Positions 1 to 8,800 are shown, counted from the first letter of the stretch. The stretch: 64,000 nt of DNA from Curtobacterium sp. 9128 (GCF_007673775.1 NZ_VEAF01000008.1:150390-214389); one strand, 5' to 3'. Numbers and translations are program-made. The notes: generated by a model not told the origin, from the letters alone.

Positions 1-1
1 C

Positions 2-994
<993 letters not shown>

Positions 995-1089
995 CGCGGC
1001 TCCGCCGCCGCCGGTTGCGAGGACCGCTCACCGACATGGGTGGGCACGGCGGGCACCACGGCTGACCCGCTGCCGCGCGGTGCGACATG

Positions 1090-1119
1090 CGTCCGCGTCC
1101 GCGTCCGCGTCCGCGTCCG
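1090..1119. repeat. Hexanucleotide microsatellite (CGTCCG)x5
   Basis: Five perfect tandem copies of CGTCCG lie just upstream of the serine hydrolase start. Read in frame from an ATG at 1087 they would encode an Arg-Pro repeat, but this is probably untranslated leader because a better start exists at 1135. Confidence 0.85.
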
Positions 1120-1134
1120 GGAGAGGATGTCGGG

Positions 1135-2013
1135 GTGCATCCTCCGCAGCGCCTCCTCGACTCCCTCGTCATGCGGGTGGAGGAATCGGGGTTCCGCGCC
1201 CACGGCCTGCACGTGCAGGTCGGGGACGACGCCGCTGAGCACCACTGGAGCCCGGACGTCCGCCGGGAAGTCCACTCCGTCGCGAAGGGGGTCAGCGTCC
1301 TGGCCGTCGGCATCGCCGCGGACGACGGACTCATCGACGTCGACGAGCCGGTGTCCCGGTCCCTGACCGACGTCGCGTTCGGCGCCGGGAGCGACCAGGT
1401 GACCCTCCGGCACCTCCTCACCATGACGAGCGGGATCGACATGCCCTGGTCGGAGAGCGAGTTGACGGACTGGCCCGACCTCGCCCGGGAGTTCCTCGGC
1501 CGTCCCTCGCGCGGCCGCGTCTTCCAGTACGCGAACGCGAGCACGTACACCGCGATGCGGGTGCTGGCCACCCGGGTGGGCGACGTCGGCGCCTTCGTCG
1601 CACGGCGACTCTTCGAACCGATCGGCATCCCGGACGTGACCTGGCAGCGCTGCTCGATCGGCCACGTCGCCGGGGGTGCGGGGATCGCACTCACCACGCG
1701 GGAGGTCGCCCGGCTCGGACAGCTGATCCGCGACGACGGCGTGTTCCGCGGACGCCGGGTCGTCAGTGCACGCTGGTGCCGCGCGATGCACTCGGAGTGG
1801 GTGGTGCGGCCGGAGGCCGGGCCGGGCTACGACCGGTACGCGATGGCCGGGTGGGGCGGCCCGGGGCAGCTGTGGCGGCTGCACGGCGCCTACGGACAGA
1901 TGCTCCTGTTCGACGGCGACACCGTCGTGACGGTGACCGCCGACGACCACGCCGGCGCTGATGCGTTCGCAGCGTCGGTCGCCGACGTCCTGCTGCGATC
2001 CGCCAGCACCTGA
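1135..2013 (+). CDS. Serine hydrolase of the beta-lactamase / penicillin-binding protein-like family
   Basis: A 292-residue protein with the S-x-x-K motif (SVAK) that carries the nucleophilic serine and general base, the typical HLLTMTSGI segment downstream, and a Y-x-N motif (YAN) where class C beta-lactamases and DD-peptidases have their second catalytic element. Such enzymes act as esterases, DD-peptidases or amidases; a substrate cannot be assigned. No signal peptide is visible, suggesting a cytoplasmic enzyme. The GTG at 1135 is preferred over the ATG at 1087 because GAGAGG lies eight bases upstream and the extra N-terminus would only be an Arg-Pro repeat. The gene ends 16 bases before a long palindrome. 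Confidence 0.85.
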   Translation: MHPPQRLLDSLVMRVEESGFRAHGLHVQVGDDAAEHHWSPDVRREVHSVAKGVSVLAVGIAADDGLIDVDEPVSRSLTDVAFGAGSDQVTLRHLLTMTSGIDMPWSESELTDWPDLAREFLGRPSRGRVFQYANASTYTAMRVLATRVGDVGAFVARRLFEPIGIPDVTWQRCSIGHVAGGAGIALTTREVARLGQLIRDDGVFRGRRVVSARWCRAMHSEWVVRPEAGPGYDRYAMAGWGGPGQLWRLHGAYGQMLLFDGDTVVTVTADDHAGADAFAASVADVLLRSAST

Positions 2014-2028
2014 CCGAGCACATCCGAA

Positions 2029-2066
2029 ACGGGAGGCGCGGTGCCAGCCGGCACCGCGCCTCCCGT
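2029..2066. repeat. REP-like palindrome, copy 1 (type A)
   Basis: Seventeen-base perfect arms (ACGGGAGGCGCGGTGCC and complement) around a four-base centre, 16 bases after the serine hydrolase stop. It lies between two convergent genes and could act as a bidirectional terminator. It belongs to the same family as the elements at 6571, 7950, 31205 and 56200. Confidence 0.9.
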
Positions 2067-2121
2067 CCGGTGCATCCCCGCGAGGCCGTCCGCGGCTCCC
2101 GGACCGTCGGGCCACGGTCGT

Positions 2122-2418
2122 TCAGACCTCGCCCGAGCGCCTCGCCCGTCGCGCACGTCTCGCCGCCGCCTTCCGCGCCTGCCCTGCGGGTTCGGGCAGG
2201 GGAACGACGCCGTGAGCGCGGAAGAAGTAGCCGTCCTGCCCGGACGGGAAGGGCTCGACCGCGAACTCGACACGTTCGCCGGCACGGAGCGTGTGGAAGC
2301 CGTCCGTGACCACGGCGGAGAAGTGCACGAACACGTCGGACTCGACCTGCTTCGACCGCAGGGCGCCCCACCCCTCGTCGTCGTCCCACCAGACGCACAC
2401 GCCCTCGACGATCTGCAC
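2122..2418 (-). CDS. Cold-shock-domain protein
   Basis: A 98-residue protein with a cold-shock-type OB fold: GWGALRS in place of the usual GFGFI, then DVFVHFSAV (RNP2-like) and a GERVEFAVE strand. It ends with a basic tail rich in Arg and Ala (about residues 75-95) that may add nucleic-acid affinity. Cold-shock proteins bind single-stranded RNA or DNA and act as RNA chaperones; this one is longer than the roughly 67-residue CspA type and its RNP1 is divergent, resembling the divergent CSD proteins of other actinobacteria. Convergent with the serine hydrolase; its own mRNA may end at the palindrome at 2029. Confidence 0.82.
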   Translation of the reverse strand: MQIVEGVCVWWDDDEGWGALRSKQVESDVFVHFSAVVTDGFHTLRAGERVEFAVEPFPSGQDGYFFRAHGVVPLPEPAGQARKAAARRARRARRSGEV

Positions 2419-2597
2419 CCTGGCACGCTACCGCGGTGCGGGCGGAGGACAGCGGCGCGCGCACCGTGCTCCGTGGGCGCGTCCTGTTGTTACGCTGCTC
2501 CCACCCCATCCAGGAGGCCGTCGACGAGTGCCCCCGAGGACAGCGACGTCCTCCCGGTTGCGCGAGCGGCCACGTATCTGCAAGGAAGCAGGTCATC

Positions 2598-4469
2598 GTG
2601 CACTCCTCTGCCCACTCCCCCACCAGGACGCCCCGCACCGCGGCGCGCGTCGTCGGCGCCGCCGCGGCCGTCAGCGCCGCGGCGCTCGGCGTCCTCGGTC
2701 CGGCGCAGGTCGCCGCGGCCGCACCGCCCGCACCTACCTCCACCGCCGCCGACCTCGGGCCGAACGTGCTCGTCTTCTCCCCGGACATGGCCCAGGCCGA
2801 CATCCAGGCGAAGATCGACGCCGTCTACGACCAGCAGGTCGACAACGAGATGGGGACGGCGCGGTACGCGCTGCTGTTCGAACCGGGCACGTACGGCTCG
2901 GCGACGAACCCGCTCGACGTCCGCGTCGGCTACTACACCGAGGTCGACGGCCTCGGGCAGGACCCGTCCGGCGTGACGATCAACGGCGGCGTCACCGCGA
3001 CGGGGCGCAACGGCAGCGGCTCGCTGGACACCTTCTGGCGTTCGGTGTCGAACCTCACGATCCATGTCGTGCCGACGGCCGACGCCTGCCACACCGGCAA
3101 CGAGATGTGGGCGGTCTCGCAGGCAGCGCCGATGCGACGCGTCGACGTGAAGGACTACACGACCTTCATGCCGTACTGCGAGAGCCCGAACTACGCCAGC
3201 GGCGGGTTCGTCGCGGACTCCGAGCTCGAGGGCGGCGCACTGAACGGCTCGCAGCAGCAGTTCTACGTCCGCAACACGGACCTCGGTGCCGGCTGGTCGA
3301 ACGGCGTGTGGAACCAGGTGTTCTCGGGTGACCGGAACGCCCCCGCGCAGTCGTTCCCGCAGCCGCCCTACACGACGCTGACCGCGACACCGGTCTCCCG
3401 CGAGAAGCCGTACCTGTACGTCGACGGGAACGGCGCCTACCGCGTGTTCGTCCCGAGCGCGCGGACGGACTCGGTGGGGACGAGCTGGGCCGGCGGCCAC
3501 ACGCCGGGGACGTCGCTGGCGTTGAGCAGCTTCTTCGTGGCACACCCCGGTGACCCGATCGCGAAGATCAACTCCGCGCTCGCGCAGGGCAAGAACCTGC
3601 TCGTGACGCCCGGCGTGTACGACGTCGCGCAGAGCATCGCGGTGAAGCGGGCCGACACCGTCGTCCTCGGACTCGGTCTCGCGACCTTCACCGCGCAGAA
3701 CGGTGCCGTGCCGATGACCGTCGCCGACGTACGTGGGGTCGACATCGCAGGCCTGACGTTCGACGCCGGGACGGTCAACTCGCCGACGCTGCTCCGCATC
3801 GGGACCGGCCACGACAAGGGCGGTCCCCACGTCGCGAGTGCTGCGGACCCGACCGCGCTGCAGGACGTGTTCTTCCGGATCGGTGGTCCGCACGTCGGCA
3901 AGGCGACGACGAGCCTCGAGGTGAACACCGACCACACCATCCTCGACGACATCTGGGCCTGGCGTGCCGACCACGGCGTCGCCGGTTCCGTCGGGTGGAC
4001 GGTCAACACCGCCGACACCGGCGTCGTCGTGAACGGCGACGACGTCACCGCGACCGGGCTCTTCGTGGAGCACTACCAGAAGTACAACGTGGTGTGGAAC
4101 GGCGAGCGCGGCAGGACCGTGTTCTTCCAGAACGAGCTGCCCTACGACGCGCCGAACCAGGCCGCGTGGCGACACGGTGCCGTGAACGGCTGGGCAGCGT
4201 ACAAGGTCGCCGACACCGTCCGGACGCACGAGGCCTGGGGACTCGGCAGCTACATCTACACGAACGTCGACCCGTCCCTCCACGCGACGCAGTCCTTCGA
4301 GGTCCCCGACCGACCGGGCGTGGTGTTGCACGATCTGACGACCGTTGCGCTCAACACGAACGCCGGCACGATCGACCACGTCGTCAACGGGCAGGGAACC
4401 GCAGCCACCGGAGCGGTCTCCGGGCAGCCCCAGACCGTCACGACGTACACGAACGGCGTCGCGCAGTAA
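2598..4469 (+). CDS. Secreted right-handed beta-helix protein, probable carbohydrate-active enzyme
   Basis: A 623-residue protein with a signal peptide: Arg-rich start, hydrophobic Ala/Val/Gly core (about residues 15-35) and AAA-type cleavage near residue 37. The mature part opens with NVLVFSPDM and contains many short strand-turn segments (for example GVTINGG, VVLGLGLATF, GVVVNGDDV) typical of a parallel beta-helix. Similar long secreted proteins of Streptomyces are often labelled adenylyl cyclase or coagulation factor 5/8-like, names with no catalytic basis; a GH55- or pectin-lyase-like carbohydrate role is my inference. The GTG at 2598 is chosen because AGGAAG lies nine bases upstream and the signal peptide starts there. 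A strong hairpin follows the gene. Confidence 0.75.
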   Translation: MHSSAHSPTRTPRTAARVVGAAAAVSAAALGVLGPAQVAAAAPPAPTSTAADLGPNVLVFSPDMAQADIQAKIDAVYDQQVDNEMGTARYALLFEPGTYGSATNPLDVRVGYYTEVDGLGQDPSGVTINGGVTATGRNGSGSLDTFWRSVSNLTIHVVPTADACHTGNEMWAVSQAAPMRRVDVKDYTTFMPYCESPNYASGGFVADSELEGGALNGSQQQFYVRNTDLGAGWSNGVWNQVFSGDRNAPAQSFPQPPYTTLTATPVSREKPYLYVDGNGAYRVFVPSARTDSVGTSWAGGHTPGTSLALSSFFVAHPGDPIAKINSALAQGKNLLVTPGVYDVAQSIAVKRADTVVLGLGLATFTAQNGAVPMTVADVRGVDIAGLTFDAGTVNSPTLLRIGTGHDKGGPHVASAADPTALQDVFFRIGGPHVGKATTSLEVNTDHTILDDIWAWRADHGVAGSVGWTVNTADTGVVVNGDDVTATGLFVEHYQKYNVVWNGERGRTVFFQNELPYDAPNQAAWRHGAVNGWAAYKVADTVRTHEAWGLGSYIYTNVDPSLHATQSFEVPDRPGVVLHDLTTVALNTNAGTIDHVVNGQGTAATGAVSGQPQTVTTYTNGVAQ

Positions 4470-4494
4470 CGAGGTCGGTCGGACACACGGCGGC

Positions 4495-4538
4495 CCTCGG
4501 GGGTCTCCTCGGGTACGTGCCCGGGGAGACCCCCGAGG
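4495..4538. terminator. Bidirectional hairpin terminator
   Basis: Perfect 14-base arms (CCTCGGGGGTCTCC and complement), with a further CGGGTA/TGCCCG pairing inside the loop, 26 bases after the beta-helix gene and 20 bases after the stop of the converging membrane-protein gene. There is no T-tract, as is common in high-GC actinobacteria. Confidence 0.85.
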
Positions 4539-4557
4539 TCGTCACGCGGACGTGGTC

Positions 4558-5058
4558 CTACGGCGCCCGACGCTCCGCACGCGCCGAGGGGTCGTTCTCC
4601 GCGGAGTCCGCAGCCCGGGTCTGCGACCACGGACGCGCTCCGGGGCGTCGGAGCACCAGCGCGGCGAGTGCGGCGACGACCCCGGCGAACGCGAACGCGG
4701 CCACGACGACGACCATCCAGTCCGCGACGGTGAGGAACAGGCCGCCGAGGACCGTCGCGACGAGTGCGAGGAGCCCGGCGGTCGAGGCTGCGCGACGCAC
4801 GGGGTGCGCCGCTCCGTTCCGCTCGCCGTGGTTCCGGACGGCAACGGCGATCGCAGCGATCACCACGGCCGCGACGACGCCGACGGGCACCGCGTAGACG
4901 GACACGAACGCGACGGAGTCCCATCCGACGGATGCGTCGCTCAGCTTCCCGAGCGCGACCGTCGCCACGGCGAGCATCGCTCCCCCGAGGACCGTCACCG
5001 CGCAGAAGCCGACGTCCCGCCAGAAGTGGCGTCGGTCCACGAACGAGGCGGTCGGCAT
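4558..5058 (-). CDS. Four-helix membrane protein of unknown function
   Basis: A 166-residue protein with four hydrophobic segments (around residues 14-36, 45-68, 85-107 and 110-130), the last three dominated by Val, Ala and Leu, and a charged C-terminal tail. No family motif was recognised. It is transcribed divergently from the three-gene operon starting at 5116, with only 57 bases between, so the two promoters must overlap. It ends at the shared hairpin at 4495. Confidence 0.75.
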   Translation of the reverse strand: MPTASFVDRRHFWRDVGFCAVTVLGGAMLAVATVALGKLSDASVGWDSVAFVSVYAVPVGVVAAVVIAAIAVAVRNHGERNGAAHPVRRAASTAGLLALVATVLGGLFLTVADWMVVVVAAFAFAGVVAALAALVLRRPGARPWSQTRAADSAENDPSARAERRAP

Positions 5059-5103
5059 GCCGCACCGTATCCCGCGGCCACGCCCGGGGACGATCGTCCT
5101 CGC

Positions 5104-5109
5104 TACGGT
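5104..5109 (+). promoter_or_regulatory. Leaderless -10 element (TACGGT) of the 5116-6526 operon
   Basis: TACGGT is followed by exactly six bases and then the ATG at 5116, so transcription would start at or next to the A of the start codon. Confidence 0.6.
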
Positions 5110-5115
5110 GGAGCG

Positions 5116-5205
5116 ATGGACGCAGCCAGCCCCGACCGCGATCCGCGCGAGCCGAACTCGTTCGACGACGACCTGTTCCCCGGTCAGCGCGGAGCGCCGG
5201 CGTGA
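5116..5205 (+). CDS. Small 29-residue protein, first gene of an overlapping operon
   Basis: The frame ATG GAC GCA GCC runs 29 codons to a TGA that overlaps the GTG of the next gene (GTGA). The product is acidic (DDDLFPGQRG near its end) and has no known relatives that I recognise. It may be a real small protein or a leader ORF that couples ribosomes to the downstream genes. The start is supported by a -10 hexamer six bases upstream and by the absence of another start for the operon. Confidence 0.5.
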   Translation: MDAASPDRDPREPNSFDDDLFPGQRGAPA

Positions 5206-5744
5206 GCCGCCTCGGCGACTGGTGGCGGCGGGAGAACGCGAGACCGCAGCCGAGTCCGTTCGACGCGGGCCGGGCCTCCATCCCGTACCCGGAGCTCGGG
5301 CGAGCCGACCTGGCCGCGTTCCACCGCTCCGAGACGTACCTGCTCCGGGAGATCGTCGAGGCCCGTTCGTGGGGGCGCCACCTCGACAGCCTCGACGACG
5401 CTCCCGCGACGAACGGCTGGGTCGTGATGCCCGGGCGGGTCTGGTCGGCACTGATGGACGACACGAAGGGGACCGGACCGGGGCGTGCCGTGATGGACGC
5501 CGTCGTGGAGTGGCTCGTCGACGCCGGGGCGCTCCGTCCGATCGTCGACGAGGCCCGCGCCGCCATCGCCGAGGCGACCGTGGCCCGACGCGTCCAGGAC
5601 CACCCGGGCTCCATCGGCGTCGGACGGCGCGACTGGGACGACGACATGTGGGAAGTGGACCCGCAGCGGATGCTGGCGGTGTACCCGCACCTCGCCGACA
5701 CGAACGACGACTGGCAGCGAGCAGCCGAGCGGCGATCGCCGTGA
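5202..5744 (+). CDS. Uncharacterised soluble protein, second gene of the operon
   Basis: A 180-residue soluble protein starting with a GTG that overlaps the preceding TGA. The sequence is rich in Asp, Arg and Trp (GDWWRREN, GVGRRDWDDDMWEVD) and has two predicted helical stretches around residues 45-65 and 90-130. I recognise no domain. Its stop codon overlaps the GTG of the next gene, so the two proteins are probably made in fixed ratio and may form a complex. Confidence 0.65.
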   Translation: MSRLGDWWRRENARPQPSPFDAGRASIPYPELGRADLAAFHRSETYLLREIVEARSWGRHLDSLDDAPATNGWVVMPGRVWSALMDDTKGTGPGRAVMDAVVEWLVDAGALRPIVDEARAAIAEATVARRVQDHPGSIGVGRRDWDDDMWEVDPQRMLAVYPHLADTNDDWQRAAERRSP

Positions 5745-6526
5745 CAGGGGATCCGTACGACCCGCCGGACGCCGGCGTGCTCGACGTCATCGCCGATGCG
5801 TGGGTGACGCAGCTCGAGGAGACCGCCGCACTGGGTGAACCGCAGCGACACCCGGCCCTCGAGGTCGGCGACACCGTCCCGCCGTACGTGAACGAGTTCG
5901 ACGTCGGCTACCGCGCCGTCGACACCTGGCACGGCGGCAACCCGGGCCCCGCCATCGAGGTCGTCCGCCGTGCGCTGCTCGACGCCGGCGCCGTCGCGCG
6001 GCTCCGGTCCTCCGCGATCGGTGCGCTCGAACGTCGGGGCGTCCGCTGGGCGGTGCACCACCGCACGGAGCTGCCGATGCCGCTGTCGGGACGGCGGTAC
6101 TGGGAGGTCACCGACGTCGACCGGTTCGAGGCGACGATGGCCGGCTTCCTCCGGTACCCGCACCCGCTCCCGGCGGAGGTCCGTGACCGCATCGTCTCCT
6201 GGTCGGCGCGAACCGAGACGGACGCCGGCGCACCGGAACGCGACGCCCTCCTCGACGAGTTCATCAGCCACCACCGGCGACACCTCGAGCCGGGCATCGT
6301 CATCGCCGAGACGCGCGACCACTTCCGCCGCTGGTACATCGACACGTACCAGGGCACGCAGACGGACTTCGCCGACCGGATGTGGCGCTGGCTGCGGGCC
6401 GAAGGGGCACTGCGGAGCCCCACCTCCGAGGAACGCGCGGTCCTCGGAGTCGTTCCGGAGGGCACGCGCGTCTGGGACCGCGACCGGCTCGCGGCAGCTC
6501 TTCCGGAGCTCACGCGGAGCGAGTAG
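5741..6526 (+). CDS. Uncharacterised protein, third gene of the operon
   Basis: A 261-residue soluble protein, GTG start overlapping the previous stop (GTGA). The C-terminal half contains aromatic- and charge-rich helices (HHRRHLEPGIVIAETRDHF, FADRMWRWLRAEGAL) that could form a winged-helix or helical bundle, but no known motif is evident. No signal peptide or membrane segment. Function unknown; the tight coupling with the 5202 gene suggests a joint role. A perfect 40-base palindrome follows 44 bases downstream. Confidence 0.65.
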   Translation: MTGDPYDPPDAGVLDVIADAWVTQLEETAALGEPQRHPALEVGDTVPPYVNEFDVGYRAVDTWHGGNPGPAIEVVRRALLDAGAVARLRSSAIGALERRGVRWAVHHRTELPMPLSGRRYWEVTDVDRFEATMAGFLRYPHPLPAEVRDRIVSWSARTETDAGAPERDALLDEFISHHRRHLEPGIVIAETRDHFRRWYIDTYQGTQTDFADRMWRWLRAEGALRSPTSEERAVLGVVPEGTRVWDRDRLAAALPELTRSE

Positions 6527-6570
6527 CTGCCTGCTCGTGCGGTTTGGGGTCTGGTCGCGACCTGCTGCCG

Positions 6571-6610
6571 GACGGGAGGCGCGGTGCCAGCTGGCACCGC
6601 GCCTCCCGTC
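6571..6610. repeat. REP-like palindrome, copy 2 (type A, perfect 40-mer)
   Basis: GACGGGAGGCGCGGTGCCAG followed directly by its exact complement, with no spacer. It lies between two convergent stop codons (6526 and 6650). The 26 bases before it, including the palindromic GGTCGCGACC, are also shared with the copy at 7950. Confidence 0.95.
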
Positions 6611-6649
6611 CGTCTCGGCTCGCGTGGCCGGGATCGACGGTGCTCGGCG

Positions 6650-7048
6650 TCACGACCGGGGCCGGCGAGCACCTCGCGGAGGGACCGATGCGACCGAGAC
6701 TGCTCCCACGATGATCGCGGCGGTCGCGACGTGACCCCACACCGACGACTCGACCGCCAAGTGCATCGCGACAGCGGCCAGTGCGACAGCTCCGGAGCCG
6801 ATGAACACGATGGAGGCGAACGTGCCGGGCAGCGCCGCCCGGGTCCAGGTCGGCCCCGGCGTGATCATCCTCGGCACGGCGACGACGACCAGGATCGCGA
6901 TCACGAAGCCGAGGCCCATCGCCGGACCGACGGCGGCGGTCAGCGCGGGGACGACCGTTGATGCGGCAAGGGCAGCGAAACCGAGACAACTGATCAGCAG
7001 GCCTCCACGAGTGCGGGGAGCGTAGCTGCGCTGTGTGGTGATGGTCAT
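6650..7048 (-). CDS. Four-helix membrane protein, possible partner of the secreted protein at 7065
   Basis: A 132-residue protein with four hydrophobic segments (about residues 16-36, 45-60, 75-95 and 105-122) and a short basic tail. It lies 16 bases downstream of the secreted-protein gene on the same strand and is probably cotranscribed. No family is recognised. The arrangement, a secreted protein with a hydrophobic C-terminal part followed by a small polytopic membrane protein, resembles peptide toxin/immunity pairs, and the same layout recurs at 15583-16523; this is inference only. Confidence 0.65.
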   Translation of the reverse strand: MTITTQRSYAPRTRGGLLISCLGFAALAASTVVPALTAAVGPAMGLGFVIAILVVVAVPRMITPGPTWTRAALPGTFASIVFIGSGAVALAAVAMHLAVESSVWGHVATAAIIVGAVSVASVPPRGARRPRS

Positions 7049-7064
7049 GGCGTGCTTCCCGTCG

Positions 7065-7700
7065 TCACTGGCGGCACGGCTCGATGATCGGCCATACAGG
7101 TGCCGCGGTCACGAAGCGACGGATACCGGCACACTTCCCCTGGCTGACGGCTCGGTTCGCCGTGTCGACCATGAGCCCGACGGCGATCGCGCACGCCCAT
7201 GCGGCTGGTCCACACAACGCTGAGATGATCGCACCTGCAGCTACAGAGCCAGAGGCCATCGTCTTGGTCTGCGCCCTGCTCAAGAGCACAGTGCAGTGGA
7301 TCAGGTTGCATTCGATGGTCGTGAACGTCGTGATCGGACCCGCTGATCCCTCAGTCGTGATCGGTACCGCAGAAGTGGTCCGCTGCGAACCGTCGGCGAA
7401 CGTCGCAACGCGCGAAGTCCCGCCGTCCGGAAGTGCTGTCTCAGCGATGGCCACCGGTCGTGCGTCCGGACGTTCCGAGTCGGCCGGCAGCCCCGACTGC
7501 AACTTCGCGATCAGCGCTTCCTGCGTGCTTTTGGGGATGCTTGCGTCGGTCATCGCGGTCCGGATCGCCGTGACCTCCTCGTCAGTGACGGGGGACTCTG
7601 CGGCGTGCGCAGGACCTGCAACGAGCGTCGAGCCGAGCATGGCTGCCAGCGCAGCACCCACGAGGGCGGCGCGTGCTGGGGTGGTGGTCGAGACGTTCAT
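7065..7700 (-). CDS. Secreted Cys-containing protein with hydrophobic C-terminal segment
   Basis: A 211-residue precursor. Residues 1-33 form a signal peptide with an AHA-A type cleavage site after GPAHA. The middle (about 35-120) is soluble and Thr/Ala rich; from about 125 the chain has six Cys residues and a long hydrophobic stretch (GAIISALCGPAAWACAIAVG, about 152-171) ending in Lys/Arg and Cys. That C-terminal composition, small residues with paired cysteines after a soluble prepro part, is seen in some secreted antimicrobial or membrane-active peptides. No named family is recognised. GAAAGGGGA lies eight bases before the ATG. Confidence 0.7.
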   Translation of the reverse strand: MNVSTTTPARAALVGAALAAMLGSTLVAGPAHAAESPVTDEEVTAIRTAMTDASIPKSTQEALIAKLQSGLPADSERPDARPVAIAETALPDGGTSRVATFADGSQRTTSAVPITTEGSAGPITTFTTIECNLIHCTVLLSRAQTKTMASGSVAAGAIISALCGPAAWACAIAVGLMVDTANRAVSQGKCAGIRRFVTAAPVWPIIEPCRQ

Positions 7701-7724
7701 GTGGATTCCCCTTTCAGCGGCGTT

Positions 7725-7748
7725 GCTGGGCCCAGCACGATGCTGGGC
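7725..7748 (-). promoter_or_regulatory. Mutually exclusive hairpins in the 5' UTR of the secreted-protein gene
   Basis: GCTGGGCCCAGC (7725-7736) is a perfect dyad, and its right half also forms the left arm of GCCCAGCA-CGA-TGCTGGGC (7730-7748). Only one of the two can form at a time. The element lies between the predicted transcription start and the ribosome-binding site. Confidence 0.6.
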
Positions 7749-7762
7749 GCTCCGTTCTTTCG

Positions 7763-7791
7763 ATTCTGGCGAGAGAAGGTGAAATGCACAA
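7763..7791 (-). promoter_or_regulatory. Promoter of the secreted-protein gene
   Basis: On the minus strand TTGTGC (7786-7791) and CAGAAT (7763-7768) are separated by 17 bases, a good housekeeping-sigma match, giving a leader of about 55 bases. The remaining bases of the 320-base gap 7701-8020 hold no gene that I can see. Confidence 0.6.
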
Positions 7792-7949
7792 CATCAGATT
7801 CGTCCACACATTTTCCGCAGAAGCGCTGTACGGCGGGCTCGCCGAACTCGTCGGAGGAGGTCCGGCGCGGTTTCGAGCCAGAGGGGCCGAGCGCGCACCG
7901 GTGATGCAGAATCATCCACGGTGTGGGGTCTGGTCGCGACCTGCTGCCG

Positions 7950-7989
7950 GACGGGAGGCGCGGTGCCAGCTGGCACCGCGCCTCCCGTC
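7950..7989. repeat. REP-like palindrome, copy 3 (type A, perfect 40-mer)
   Basis: Identical to the 40-mer at 6571, and the outer flanks CTGCTGCCG and CGCAGCAG extend the stem with one bulge. It lies 31 bases beyond the stop codon of the minus-strand SDR gene at 8021. Confidence 0.95.
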
Positions 7990-8020
7990 CGCAGCAGCAT
8001 CGCCACCGATCCGCCCCAGG

Positions 8021-8761
8021 TCACCAGGCGAGTTGCTGGTCGTCCTCGAAGACCGCACCAGTCGGGCCGTCCGCCGGGAGCGTCGCGAGACGGACGGCCA
8101 CCGCAGCGCCCTCGTCCGGGGTCCTGGTGCCACGGAAGTCGTTGAAGTCAGTGGCGACGTGCCCGGGAGCTGCACCGTTGATCTTCATGGCCGTGTCGGC
8201 GAAGGCGCGGGCGTAGTGCACGGTCAGGGCGTTCAACGCCGTCTTCGAGCTGGAGTAGACCATGGAGGGTTGCCCGACCCATGCACCCGCTTCGCCGATC
8301 GAGCCGCGCTTGCTCGTCACGTTCACGACCCGCGGTGCGTCGGACTGCTCCAGCAGGGGCAGGAACGCGTTCATCATCCGCACGACGGCGAACACGTTGA
8401 CCTCGTAGACGTTCCTGATGTCCTCGACCGTCTCCTCGGTGGGGGTCGGGAGGTGGTCCATCGGGTGGAACGTCAGCGTGTTCACGCCGGCGTTGTTCAC
8501 CAGGACGTCGAGGTGGCCGAACTCGTCGGCGACGACCGCTGCGAGGGTGTCGACGTCCTCCTGGCGGGTCACGTCGAGGACGACCGGCCGGACTTCGCCG
8601 TCGAGTGTCGACGCTGCCCGCCGGCCGGCCTCGATGCTGCGCGCTCCGAGGAGGACCGTGAAACCCTGCCGCGCCAACCCCCGCACGATCGCGAGGCCGA
8701 TGCCCTTGTTCCCACCGGTGACGAGGGCGGTCTTGGAGGGTGCGACTTCTTGTGTTGTCAT
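8021..8761 (-). CDS. Short-chain dehydrogenase/reductase (classical SDR)
   Basis: A 246-residue NAD(P)-dependent oxidoreductase. The nucleotide-binding motif TGGNKGIG is near residue 16, followed by NNAG, the catalytic serine region VNVTSKRGS and the catalytic YSSSK pair. Length and motif spacing fit classical SDRs that reduce carbonyl compounds in the cytoplasm. It is divergent from a MarR regulator, with an operator that covers its own start codon, so it is probably induced when the regulator binds a ligand, as in reactive-carbonyl or xenobiotic response pairs. The substrate is unknown. Confidence 0.92.
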   Translation of the reverse strand: MTTQEVAPSKTALVTGGNKGIGLAIVRGLARQGFTVLLGARSIEAGRRAASTLDGEVRPVVLDVTRQEDVDTLAAVVADEFGHLDVLVNNAGVNTLTFHPMDHLPTPTEETVEDIRNVYEVNVFAVVRMMNAFLPLLEQSDAPRVVNVTSKRGSIGEAGAWVGQPSMVYSSSKTALNALTVHYARAFADTAMKINGAAPGHVATDFNDFRGTRTPDEGAAVAVRLATLPADGPTGAVFEDDQQLAW

Positions 8762-8800
8762 GACAACAGCATGCGTTTGCCGGTGTTGTCGTGTCAACAC
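8753..8800. promoter_or_regulatory. Two MarR-type operators
   Basis: TGTTGTCA-TGACAACA (8753-8768) is a perfect 16-base palindrome overlapping the SDR start codon; GTGTTG-N6-CAACAC (8783-8800) is a second related site with centre-to-centre spacing of 31 bases, three helical turns. The second overlaps the -35 region of the regulator gene, indicating autoregulation. Confidence 0.8.

Noticed and set aside
1087..1134. Arg-Pro repeat extension of the serine hydrolase from ATG 1087
   Set aside because: The microsatellite-encoded extension has no counterpart in the family, and a good ribosome-binding site precedes GTG 1135.
2490..4379. A 629-codon minus-strand frame opposite the beta-helix protein
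   Set aside because: Very Arg/Val/Asp-rich shadow; the plus strand has a signal peptide and ribosome-binding site.
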